Shown piece after piece: positions 1-9,918 of a DNA stretch of 64,000 nucleotides. Position 1 is the first letter of the stretch. The number at the start of each line of letters is the position of its first letter. This DNA comes from Phytophthora quininea (Eukaryota > Oomycota > Peronosporomycetes > Peronosporales > Peronosporaceae), in NCBI GenBank assembly GCA_011947345.1, contig JAAVTG010000039.1, positions 310,001 to 374,000 on the forward strand, written 5' to 3'. The notes under the pieces are model-generated. The model had not been told where the DNA came from. It saw only the letters and a list, made by a program, of their open reading frames with translations, and ran no database searches. The translations under genes were made by a program, and so were the position numbers.

Positions 1-470
1 GGCTTCAGCATAAAGCGCTCTCAGCTCAGAAAGAGATAGCTGCAATTGGTCGCCGATCCCGTCCACAATCTGCAAGTACAATCGTTCTTAGCATCGTTTC
101 AAAAGCAAGTACCTTCTGATCGTACGTGTTTGAACTGATCGAAGGCCACCATGCCATCGTTCTGCTGTTGGACGTCGTTGAAGCCCATTAGAATTGCTTC
201 TTTGACGGCGTCTTCCTGCATTTTGATGTACTCTGGCGTCATGGCGCTCAAGGCGGCCTCGTCGATGGTTTTGTTGGCGCCACCATGTTTGTCCACCAGG
301 TCTTTAAAGTACTGCGCACCGAAGTTGTAGATGGCGTCTTTGGTCTCGACTTTGCCTTGTTGGCGCAGCACCTCGCGCGTGAAGTTCCGCAGGACGTCAG
401 GAAAGTCTGCAGGAACCTGCAATGGCCTCGCATACTTGGACGCCATGGCCAAGCGAAGGATTTTCGACAA
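1..470 (-). CDS. RIIa-domain flagellar-type protein, 5' part (runs off the left edge)
   Basis: The N-terminal part reads as an RIIa / dimerization-docking fold of the kind in PKA regulatory subunits and sperm-tail proteins ROPN1 and SPA17: an aliphatic stretch, PxDFPDVLRNFTREVLR, then an aromatic-rich helix ending QYFKDLVDKHG. In that family this domain binds the amphipathic helix of AKAP or radial-spoke partners, so a role in the zoospore flagellum is the best inference. I join two exons: 470-126, then a 56-bp intron (125-70; donor GTACG, acceptor GCAG), then 69-1, which reads IVDGIGDQLQLSLSEL and resembles an EF-hand-like segment. An inner methionine at 446 could be the real start. The gene is cut by the window edge, so its length is unknown. 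Confidence 0.6.
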
Positions 471-472
471 AC

Positions 473-963
473 TCTAACAGTCGCTGAGCTGAAATACCAG
501 CAAGGACTGGGACTGGATGAGTAAAGTGATCATCTACTAACATATTAACGTGCCAGGTAGTCATCGCGAGATGTCTGACGATTATGGGGCCGATTATGCG
601 CGTTGGGTCAGACGCTCGGCCATCTCAGGGTCTGGACGATGCATTTCTCGTGGCTGTATCGGCAGCAGGTGTCAGCGTTGACACATTTCGAGGCATTACA
701 AGCAACGAGCGATTGGTTCAAGTCACGCGCTTTTTAGTCGTGGCGATCCCATTAGTACGTGGCACGTGGTGATCGTGGGACGGTCGACCAGTGCATCCGA
801 CAAGAGTGAATAGCAATGCACCATCGGGACATGGAGCTGATGATCACTGCCACACGCAACGACAGGTCCAGCAGAGTCAACAACTACATCCGTGGGGTTT
901 CGTCAGTTTGGCAAATGCTCACTTGTCAAGTTTCCAGCCACCGCACAAGAACAACTACCCCCG
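473..963. other. Intergenic region, divergent promoters
   Basis: About 490 bp separate the minus-strand RIIa gene from the plus-strand transporter. Short open frames here show no recognisable domain and no splice-consistent extension. I see no RNA gene or repeat. It presumably holds both promoters. Confidence 0.5.
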
Positions 964-2622
964 ATGGCAACCATTGCTGATCCAAGCGACCCCAAGAGCA
1001 AGAACCTCGCAGTCGCTTCACCGATTGATTTTCAAGAGATCAAGACCCCGAATGAACTTGAAGGCGGCGCGTTGAGACCGGGAGGACCCCCAAACATCTA
1101 CAGTCGCGAGGCAATTGGCGTTCTCATCCAGTACGGCGCTCTGGGGGTGATCAATGGGACTCTCTACGCATTAGTTTATCCTTTCCTCAACAATTATCTA
1201 CGCATGTCCGGCACGGCCACCGCCTCCGCCAAGGTGCTGGTTCGTATCCCATGGACCTTCCGCATGTTCTTCGGCATCCTGTCCGACTGCTTCCCGATAT
1301 TCGGCTATCGCCGTCGCCCGTACATGGTGTTTGGGTGGATCTTCGCGACGATCTGTCTGCTGCTGATGGTCATCTTCCCCACCGGCGAGCCGTACTACGG
1401 AGACCCGGACCTCGCGTACGTTGCCACCGCCAACCTCACCGATGCTCAAATCGCACTCATTAACGAAGATGCGCCGTCGAATGGCACTAAGTTCATCCTG
1501 CTCATGATCTTCGCTAACCTCGGCATGACCATGTCCATCGCCGCGTCCGACGGAATGGTCATCGAGTTCGCTCAGCGCGAACCGGACGCGATCCGCGGCT
1601 CGGCGCTGACAATGATGCAAGTGTTCAAGCAGGTCATGTCCATCTTCTCGTCTGCGATGGTTGGCTTCGGTCTCAACGGCGCCGATTTTGGTGGTTCCTT
1701 CTCCGGGTCGATGGGGTGCACGCCATCTCCGCTGTGTGCTGCCGCAGCACTCGTCGCTACCGTGTCGTCCTGGTTGTTCGTGGCGGAGACGAAGGAGCCG
1801 GCCAAGTCGTTTCGAGACTACATTCGACTCCTGTTCGACTTGGTGCAGCACCGAGTGGTGTATCAACTCATCGCCTTCCGGTTCTTCTATTTTGTCTTCT
1901 CGCTCATGAGTGTGACGGCCGTGAGCCCCATTGAGAGCTTGTGGGCAAAGGTGGAGCCTGTGAATGACGCCATCTCTAACATCCTTGCTGCAATTATCTC
2001 GGCCGTCTCGCTGTACATCATCAAGCGCTACGGTCTCACGTGGAATTGGCGAACCATCATCATCGTCACGCAACTGGCGGTGGTGTTTGTGGACTGCTTC
2101 CCGACCTTCTTCACGATTTGGGACGTCTACCGTAGCCAGTGGATGTGGCTGGGGCCGCCTCTGCTTGAAGAGGTCCCCAGCACAATCTCCAAGATTGTGT
2201 CACAGTACGCGACCATCGAGATCGTCGAAGGTGGCAACGAAGCGGCCGTCTTCGGGCTCATTACCACGTGCCAAACCATCGCGTCGCCCTTCTCCACCGT
2301 CATCTACAAGAATATCGATGCGCACTTTGACATCAGCAAGAAGTTTCTCCAGGTGGATAACACGTATGTTCGAAACCAAGTGACCTACTGCTACCTCATC
2401 GCCTACGCCTTCCAGATCTGCTCGATCGGCTGGGTGGTGCTGCTACCGAGACAAAAGGCTGATACACTGGAGCTTAAGCGCACCGGTGGCAAGAGCAAGT
2501 GGGCTGGAATCATCACCGTCGTCGTCTTCGCCTTCTGCTTCGTCTGGTCCGTCCTGACGAACCTCTTGACGATCTTCACCTCCACCTCCTGCCTCAAGAT
2601 CGCCGGCGGCACTGGTTGCTAG
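964..2622 (+). CDS. Folate-biopterin transporter (BT1/FBT family)
   Basis: Single-exon protein of 552 residues with about 12 hydrophobic segments, a major-facilitator-like membrane carrier for folates or pterins. The N-terminal third carries the family look: an amphipathic lead-in (YSREAIGVLIQYGALGVING), then WTFRMFFGILSDCFPIFGYRRRPY, matching the BT1 GxxSD...GYRRxPY loop. A later loop with WLFVAETKEP and a C-terminal hydrophobic pair complete it. The frame stays open upstream to a GTG at 892, but the ATG at 964 is preceded by accCCCCGATGG context and starts a normal hydrophilic N-terminus, so I choose 964. The family is greatly expanded in oomycetes. Substrate specificity cannot be read from sequence. 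The frame is intact over 1.66 kb, unlike many neighbours. Confidence 0.9.
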   Translation: MATIADPSDPKSKNLAVASPIDFQEIKTPNELEGGALRPGGPPNIYSREAIGVLIQYGALGVINGTLYALVYPFLNNYLRMSGTATASAKVLVRIPWTFRMFFGILSDCFPIFGYRRRPYMVFGWIFATICLLLMVIFPTGEPYYGDPDLAYVATANLTDAQIALINEDAPSNGTKFILLMIFANLGMTMSIAASDGMVIEFAQREPDAIRGSALTMMQVFKQVMSIFSSAMVGFGLNGADFGGSFSGSMGCTPSPLCAAAALVATVSSWLFVAETKEPAKSFRDYIRLLFDLVQHRVVYQLIAFRFFYFVFSLMSVTAVSPIESLWAKVEPVNDAISNILAAIISAVSLYIIKRYGLTWNWRTIIIVTQLAVVFVDCFPTFFTIWDVYRSQWMWLGPPLLEEVPSTISKIVSQYATIEIVEGGNEAAVFGLITTCQTIASPFSTVIYKNIDAHFDISKKFLQVDNTYVRNQVTYCYLIAYAFQICSIGWVVLLPRQKADTLELKRTGGKSKWAGIITVVVFAFCFVWSVLTNLLTIFTSTSCLKIAGGTGC

Positions 2623-2717
2623 ACATGGGAGGTCCCAAATGAGAAAAGGTTTGGCTCTATAAAGCTTGCATTGGGGAGTTCTATCGATCTTTGCGTTCGC
2701 TCTGCAGCTCGCTTCAG

Positions 2718-4477
2718 TTAAATAAAATCCTCTTCCTCCTCGTCATCATTAAAGTCTTTCTGGGCGCCAACTCGACTACCACTTGTAGGTGAGGCTGACG
2801 TGCGGTAGATAGCTGCTGCTATGTCATCCTTGTCGCTTGTCTTCTTTGGTAAAGAAGGCAAGACCGCGCCAGGAGCAACCTTCGCTCCGACACCATTTTG
2901 AGGCAGATCCAAGTCAACTTCTTCATCGGAGTCGTCCACAGTCCAAGCGGATGTTGGTGTGAGGGCCTGCGCAGCATCAAACCAGTCAATATTCGCACCA
3001 AGTATCGATAAAACGGGTAAGAAAGAACACGTACCAATTCCACGTAGCGACCAGTGTCTCCACCTCCCGAGTGGCGAGTCTTGAGCAGCACAATAATGCC
3101 CAAAATGGTGACACACCCGCCGATCGTGAACATGAGCGTTTGTGAGCGAGTCATACTCACGTACTCCTCGAAGTACATGATGCCACCCAGTACACTCATG
3201 AGGATCCAGAAGCTCTGGTAGACTGGGATGACCACCAGCGCATCGAAGCGTGCCAATCCACCATTGAGGAAGTGGACTTGGAATCCCAGACACGCACCAA
3301 GACCGGCGACGATAACGTACGACGTGACCTGCGTGAACATGTAGGCGCCAGAATCCCCCAGATCGCGCTCTTAAGAAGCTCTACAGTTGACTTCGCTAGC
3401 AACACCGACTGGCCACCGAACGTGCCTGCGATGCCGCCGTAGCAAATGATGTGGAACAGTCCGTCTTCGTAGTTGTGCGTGCGCTCAATGTAGCGGCAGA
3501 AGTAGAAGAGCCCACCGAGGAAGCACACGATCATCACGATGTAGGCGTACATGGCTGGCTGTTGGTACAATCGGATGAGGTCGTCCAGCTCGTAGGTTGG
3601 GGTGCTGTGACCGGCAAAGATCACGGTCAACGTCACGCCAGTGAAGATGATGGCCGTCGCCAGCATGTTCTGGCGTGTCACCTTCTCCTTGTGGAAGATC
3701 GGCGCGATCAGCATGTTCCAGACGAGCGACAGTGCTGCAAGTGGAGCCAGCAGAGTCTGCGGGGCCATGCCGAAGGCCACAAAGTCTAACAGTGATCCCA
3801 AACACACGAGTCCGAAGCCCAAGACCCACAGTGGCTGCTTGAACGGCGTCTTCTTCTCGTCCGCTGCGTCATTGCGGGTCATACTGAGCTTCTGCAGGTT
3901 GATCCCCACCGAGTTAAGTACCGAGAAGATGAGCGAGATGAGGAAACCAGCCACCCACATGCCCACGGCAGGGCCGGAGTAGTTGAGCTTGAAGCACTTG
4001 GTGGTCTTGCTGTCCACTTGTGTCTCGTCGAATTGAGCACACATGTTGGACAGTCCTGGACATTGGGAGCGCACTGAGGACTGGCAGGAGGCGGCACAGA
4101 CGCGAGAAGTCCCGACCAACCTCGCAGACTGGGAAGCGCACAGCGCACTCCATACGGCGCAGGACGGTGCCGCACGCGCTGCTGGCGTTGGCCAGCTCCA
4201 TAGTCTTGGCGACGGAGCTGAGCTGCTCTTCGTCTAGCGTGCTGTACTGCGGCAGAGCAGCCAGTGGGGATTGACTGAAGTTGCCGCTGCTCCAGGCTTG
4301 GAAGGCCGTTGACGCTGCAATGTCCAGCTCCTCGTACGAAGCGTCACCGCCACAGACCGCGAACGACACGTAGGAGCAGAACTCGAGGCCGGAGGGCGTC
4401 CCGCAGGTGCTGGAGCACTCGTCAGCGACGGTGAAGGGCAGCAAGAGCGCCGAGGCCAGCGGAACGCGCAGCCTCAT
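2718..4477 (-). CDS. NIPA-like Mg2+ transporter with Cys-rich (Frizzled-like) ectodomain; two frame breaks
   Basis: Multi-pass transporter of the NIPA/DUF803 group (DMT superfamily), known for Mg2+ transport at the plasma membrane or endosome. It starts at 4477 with a signal peptide (MRLRVPLASALLLPFTVADE), followed by about 120 residues with many paired cysteines (CSSTCGTPSG; ECAVRFPVC; SRVCAASC; SQCPGLSNMC), like a Frizzled/CRD fold. The NIPA core follows (GINLQKLSMTRN, LLDFVAFGMAPQTLLAPL, VVIPVYQSFWILMSVLGG). Exon 1 ends at 3035; the intron 3034-2967 (GTACGTG...GCGCAG) leads to a last exon 2966-2718 encoding an acidic tail. The frame breaks twice: near 4115 inside the Cys-rich region, and at the five-C run 3355-3359, where one more base restores the NIPA alignment. 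The 4115 break could instead be a 40-bp GT-AG micro-intron. Confidence 0.75.
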
Positions 4478-4614
4478 GGCTGGAGATGCAGATGGGAAGT
4501 GAGCGGCTCAGTTGGCAGTTCAACTTGCTGCGACTATAAATAGGTAGCCTGCGATGTGACAGAAATAGGACGAGGTTATGGTGTGGTGTACACGAGTTAC
4601 GTTAGGAGAAGAAA

Positions 4615-6291
4615 ATGGGGAACTCTGGGAGCAATGCCAGCGGAGGCAAGGGCGTGTGGAAGGGGCCCTTCAGCGACGCAGTAGGAAGTCTATGCGGTAG
4701 GAGAGTAGGTGTGGAGACTGACACTGTCTTGTGCACAGGAGTACGAGTGTCTAGCGACCAAATTCCACGAGACGGTGGCGTCCGCGCCGTCCAAAGCTGC
4801 GGCGATCACCAACTTGCAGGTTCTGCCTTCAGTTGCTATACAATTAGAGTGTGTTATTAACTATCACTGGTTATTGATATTGGTGCTGTAGAAATGGCTG
4901 GAGTTGCCGCTTCCTGCTGGTGTGTCTGAGGAGTTGGCGGCCCCATGCCGTCACCTAGGCTCTTCCTTCTACGACTTGTGTCTGCAAGCAAAGGAAGGAG
5001 CGCACAAGACGGACAAGTTGCAGGTCGTGGACTTTGCACAAGGAGGTGGGTCACTACACTATGATATTTACAGCCGAGAGGACTACTTTGCTGATTCTTT
5101 GCTTAGTCGCTCAATGCGTCCGCGCGTCCTCGCAGTCGATCTCCCAGTCGATGTTTCGGCTGCTGACTGCAAGCTCAGGAGAAAATGGTGTGACGGAAGA
5201 GGAGATGAAGCAGTTATTGTTCGCCGTGTTGGTCATGGCTGAGTATGAAGACGAGACTACATCGAAGGATGTTGACAGCGTATCTGCAGTGGCGAAGGCG
5301 CTCGCTCGTGCCGCAATGCCGTCTGCAGCAGGATCCACCAAGATATCAAGCGACGATTTTGTGCGATGGGTCGGATCGCAGTTCCCTCTTCTCTACACCA
5401 TCTTCATGTCGTGGTTGACGCGCAAGTGCTTTGGATCCCTGACCAAACCATCCTTCCAGACACCCCAGCTGTCACACAAAAGCGCCATCTTGTCCAGGTA
5501 CTTATACTATTTGAATATGTCGCTTGTTTTACTGTTAACGTTTCATTATGCGCTACAGATCTCATTTCATTGTCTTATCCACCGTCAACTCCTCCATTCA
5601 GACATCGATCAAGCGCCTGTACACAAGCGCGCAGGATGGACTGAGTTTCAACCGCTTAAGCTATCATATCTTGGGCTACTCGGGACCAACGCTTATAGTA
5701 ATCCAAGACTCGCGAGGAGGTGTGTTTTCAATATTTTGCTACAGCAAATGGATGACCTCTAATCTCCTGTTTGTTTAGCGGTGTTTGGGATGTTTTGCGA
5801 TACTGAATGGAAAGAGTCGAGTCGCTACTATGGGGGCAACGGGTGCTTTTTGTTCCGTTTGGCACCAGAGATGAGCATTTATCGCGTTTCAGCAAGCGGT
5901 GCCAACGAGAACTACATGTATCTGAACTCCAAGGGCTTCGCGCTACCTCGCGGACTCGGCATGGGGGATCCACGGATAAATTTCGACTGTTTTTGAGCGA
6001 AGATCTGGATGAGAACAGCTACTCGACGCCGAAATGTTTATCTTTCGAGCCTGGTAAGCTGTCGACCAGCGAACATTTTGTTGTTGATGCGATCGAAGTT
6101 TGGGGCTGTGGCGGTGAAGAGAGCGATCTCAATCAAAGGCGCATCGCCAAGAGACTGCGGACTTGATTAATCGAGCTCGGAAAGTAGACAAAGCGCAGTT
6201 TCTCGGCAGTGATTTTGACAAGGAAATGTTCTTGTCCAAGACGTTCGGGCACGGGACTGACAAGGGACGAGTTGCAGACGACGAACAGTAA
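4615..6291 (+). CDS. TLDc-domain protein, mEAK7-like, probably N-myristoylated; frame broken near the 3' end
   Basis: Begins MGNSGSNASGG, a good N-myristoylation signal (Gly2, Ser6) like that of animal mEAK7/TLDC1, an endolysosomal mTOR-signalling protein. I read six exons: 4615 to the donor after KGPFSDA, EYECLATKFHETVAS..., KWLELPLPAG..., an EF-hand-like exon (SMFRLLTASSGENGVTEEEM), then the TLDc domain (LSFNRLSYHILGYSGPTLIV; VFGMFCDTEW; YMYLNSKGFALPRGLGMG; STSEHFVVDAIEVWG). At the five-G run 5963-5967 the frame is lost; one extra base restores the C-terminal half of the domain. A second break near 6150 leads to a coding-looking tail of 42 codons ending GRVADDEQ at 6291; without it the protein ends at 6166. 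The whole domain is present, so I treat the gene as functional with sequence errors. Confidence 0.75.
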
Positions 6292-6382
6292 CATGGAAGT
6301 TGTACGTTGTGCATAAATCACATGGAAGCGTGTTCCCATTTCAAACTTGAGTGCTAATTACTAGTAGGTGTATCAAACAAGG

Positions 6383-8977
6383 CTATTCGCCCATATCAGC
6401 GTCCTCATCTTCATTTCCCTCACCGTTGTCTTCATCTTCTTCGTCGCCGTCGTCTTCCATATCTTCCTCCTCGTCATCCTCATCTCCTTCCTCATCTTCT
6501 TCCTCGTCGTCCTCCTCATCTCCCTCTTCGCCTAAATCGCCATCTTCATCATCGCCATTTACGTTTTGATCGTAGTGGCAACGACGAGGGCCATCTAAGA
6601 CATTGCAATTCTTCATCATGAAAGTCGCCACGGAAGGTGCTGCAAACCCGCAATTTCCCTTGCTTTGTGCCGTACAGGAAGCCACCGCCACAAATCGGAC
6701 TGAACAACGCAATATTTACATCATCCATTGCGCTTTCCACATGGGACAGTAGTTCCATATCTTCCCATCGATAGATACGCGTTACACGATGAACTGGAAA
6801 CTCGGTCTCTCTGAACAACATTGTTAGTTCACCATCAATAACCAATGCTACGAACAAAATCGACTTCTTACCGTTGTATGCGGTCCCGTACCCCATAGCC
6901 CAGCAACACAAAGCTGACGTCGGCGAGATTTTTACTGATGTCACACCGCCCGCAGCAGTTTCGGCTAAGTGGCAGGTCTGGATCACACGTCCAAGCTGCT
7001 CCGGATCAAGCGATATTAACGCTAACCAAGTCGACTGATTCTCCGACGACAACCGACCCCGGCGATTTCGTTGATTCCTAGTGAAGCGTGTTCGGCTGAG
7101 CGCAATGTTTGGTCGAATTTGCGAATATCTCTGTTGAGGGACGGCTGTGGGGGCCGTAGTACTCCGAGCGGGCTCGAGTGCTGAGGAGTAGCGCTGGATG
7201 CTATGGGGAGGGTGTAACCGCGGCCTCACTCGCCGTATCTGCTGGTTCATGTACTGGTCCATTGTGAGAGACAGATCTGCAGCTGCCGACTGCAACGCAG
7301 CCAGCATACTCGGGGCACTCCCATGCATGCCAGATATTGGCACGAGCCGCGGTGGTGGAGGGTGGATAGGGAGAGATAGCGGCATCGGTGGCGCAACTGG
7401 CGCCTGATTTGGGACTACATTGGTTCGTGCAGCAGGCGCTGCGGTCTCAGAAGAGGAGCTGCTCTCGTTAGACGCTGTGGCTTGAGGGTTTGAAACGGAT
7501 ACATCATTCACATCCTCACTAGGGCTCGCTGCACCCCAGTTGGTTCCTGAGTCGGTGGCACCGCTGAGAGAATCGACTCCAAATCCGTCGCAGCCTCGTT
7601 TTCTGTCTCCATCTCCACTTCTTTCTCCGCTTGCCTTAACGAAAAGTCTGCGCATATCGCCAAGTATCGACCGCAGCGAGAGATGTCGAAACCACCATCA
7701 TTGTAGATGAGTGCGTGGGAAAGAATTACACGGCTGTTGTTCATGGCCTTTTTGTCAACAAGGGCTCCGGGGAAAGTGCCCAAGACGGGTCAAAATCCCA
7801 CATCGTCAGAGTGACAGTGAGGTCGGAAGGTGGTGCTTGCCCCTGTGGCCGCTGTGAACACAAATAAGAAGCATTACAACATAAGAAGCAACATATTTTC
7901 AATGACTGCGGAAGTCAACGTACCACATAACGCTCATTTGCCTCGCCAACCATAATCTTAGATGGGTCCGGCAAAAACGTGACAGACCGCAGAGTCTGAT
8001 AGCTAAACATTGCAATTCGTGGACATGTATGCTGGTTGACCAAGTATCCATCAAGTTAGCTTTTGTCAAGCGAGCAATAAAAGCCAAACGTAATATGAGT
8101 ACCTGATAATCCCACGTGTAAACGCAGGTCCCACTTGCGATGGCCAAGATATCACCAGACGGGTGGAAGGATATTGAGATGATGGCGTGGCGCAGTGTAG
8201 ATACATACAGACAGCGACCAGTTTCGATGTCCCAAAACCTGTAAGGGCAAACTAAATGTTACCGAGACTTTAAACCACACCACCAGCTTTCGGTCGTGAC
8301 CGTACCTGACTTGAAAGCCTAAGCAGCCAGACGCCACATACCGTGGGTCGGTGGGGTGGAATTTGACACTCCACGGAGTTCGCGGGTGTCCCACCAACGT
8401 CTGCAAATATTTTGTTGCAATCAGCTCAACACCACCCAAAGAAAGCACAACATTAAGACCTTCCCTACCTGGATGACTTTGCCCGTTTCAAAGCAAATGA
8501 TCTTGACAGTGTGATCTCCATGCGTCGAAGCAAATGTTTTCCTAAATAATAAAGATCACAACGTTCCAGTTAGCCCTCTACAGCCTTTCACGTCAATAGC
8601 TCATTACACGTACCCGTCCGGACTGATAGCTATGGAGATGGTCGACTTGGTCGTCTGCGGTAGTTCGAAATACCGACTCTGGTGCTGTCCAAGACACAAA
8701 ACACATCACGAGTGAGTTGGCGTCGTCTCTACGGCGTCTAGTCTGCCCCATGGCGACTAGCGCGACGCACCTTGCTGGCGCTCTCACTCTCGGCCCAGAA
8801 GTTCTCCTCCTTGTCGACGCCGATGGCGCGCACCGTTTTCTCGCGGCGAGAGCCACCGAACTCGCGTCGGAGCAGCACCGACGCGATGTTCTGCTGGTCC
8901 TTGGCGTGGCGGAACGAGTTGGGCACGCCCGGCGGGTTCAGTTCCGCGACGGCGCGCTGCCAGACCTTGGAGTCCAT
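6383..8977 (-). CDS. AMBRA1-like WD40 protein; frame broken at two or three sites
   Basis: WD40 protein resembling AMBRA1, the autophagy and Cul4-DDB1 substrate receptor of animals and plants. From 8977: basic N-terminus, first exon ending SESASK, then short exons carrying WD repeats (KTFASTHGDHTVKII; TLVGHPRTPWSVKFHPTDPR; FWDIETGRCLYVSTLRHAII; FHPSGDILAIASGTCVYTWD). The pair HPRTPW...FHPT and GC-L-G match AMBRA1 closely. After a long spacer rich in Ser, Pro and Ala comes a C-terminal propeller part (ILSHALIYNDGGFDISRCGRYLA; GGGFLYGTKQGKLRV), the split-propeller layout known for AMBRA1. Frame breaks sit at 7782-7783 (TT) and 7534-7537 (four Cs), each fixed by one base. The frame stops at 6549; a further shift would add the acidic tail down to 6383. 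Confidence 0.7.
6400..6560. repeat. Low-complexity TCN/CTT-type tract encoding an acidic run
   Basis: About 160 bp of imperfect pyrimidine-rich triplets on the plus strand. On the minus strand one frame gives an unbroken Asp/Glu run and a plus-strand frame gives a Ser/Pro run. It lies at the 3' end of the AMBRA1-like gene and may encode its acidic tail, if a frame break just before 6549 is real. Confidence 0.6.
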
Positions 8978-9918
8978 GGCGAGGGGGCTGCAGACAGACA
9001 GAGGGGGAGCGTGAGAAAGGGAGTTACAAGCGGACGGAGTTTACAAACGACGGCACAGAACGGCCGAGTCTCGGGGGATACGCCCACCGATAGATAGATA
9101 GAGAGAGAAGACGCGGACACACCTACCGTGAGGGGTGGAGAAGGACACGAACTTATTCCCTTGGGTGTGGTGGGAGCTCTCTCTAGACGCTGCTGCCTGC
9201 TTCCTCTTCCAGGTCGCTACGAAACCGGATTGACTGCAGTCACAAGAAATCCATCTGCTGAGTCGGTGGCGCGAATGTGGACCTGGCACGGATATCGAAG
9301 CGAAACATTGTTTGTCGATGTTCGTCGAACACCGGCAATACAACACGTGCCGCTCCTCGATAAACTTCTCATGGCTACGAGATTGACGAGATTGACAGCA
9401 AGATCAAGATGCTCGTCGATGCTTGGTTGGGGAGATTCACATTCCCGCCGCTAACTGAAGCTGTTCTTCGTCCGGTCTATGAGCGACACACACAGTTTGC
9501 GCTATCTTCAACCGCGTTGACAGCACTGCCCGAGTGAAGGATGCCGAAGGATGCCTAATGCCCTACTCTGGTCTGCTAGCAGCTTTCGCTGCGACGGCCA
9601 GCGCGAGTCGTTCCCCACCACTTCGGTCCGAAAATGCCGTCTTGAATCTCGTGGCCCGAAAAGTTCAAGATCGGTGGCAAGAAAGCCGCATGTTGTACTT
9701 GATCTGAGTATGCGACCAACACTCTGGGCTTTCTTCCGTTCCCCGCCTCTGACATGGCGCGTACGTAGTTCAGTCGTGCTCATTCTTGCAAGCGCGACGT
9801 CACCCACACGCGCGTGCAGGGTGTCGACACGCCGACCGATTGTTTCCGCCCAAGACTCGGCGCCAAGAGGCGGCAGCGGCTTCGACCAGGCGGCCAAAGA
9901 TCCCACTCGGCCACTGCC
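8978..9918. other. Intergenic region, divergent promoters
   Basis: About 940 bp between two divergent genes. It contains a short GATA/GA microsatellite-like run near 9088-9106 and no protein frame that I can connect to a family. Parts near 9780-9918 may be 5' UTR of the downstream gene. Confidence 0.45.

Noticed and set aside
892..963. Upstream extension of the folate transporter from a GTG
   Set aside because: Nuclear eukaryotic genes start at ATG; the ATG at 964 gives a typical N-terminus.
1198..2073. 291-codon open frame antisense to the folate transporter
   Set aside because: It lies wholly opposite a clear transporter, is full of Arg, His and Asp with no domain, and follows the codon bias of the real strand.
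6351..6569. Ser-rich plus-strand frame
   Set aside because: Complementary shadow of the acidic triplet-like tract; not a separate gene.
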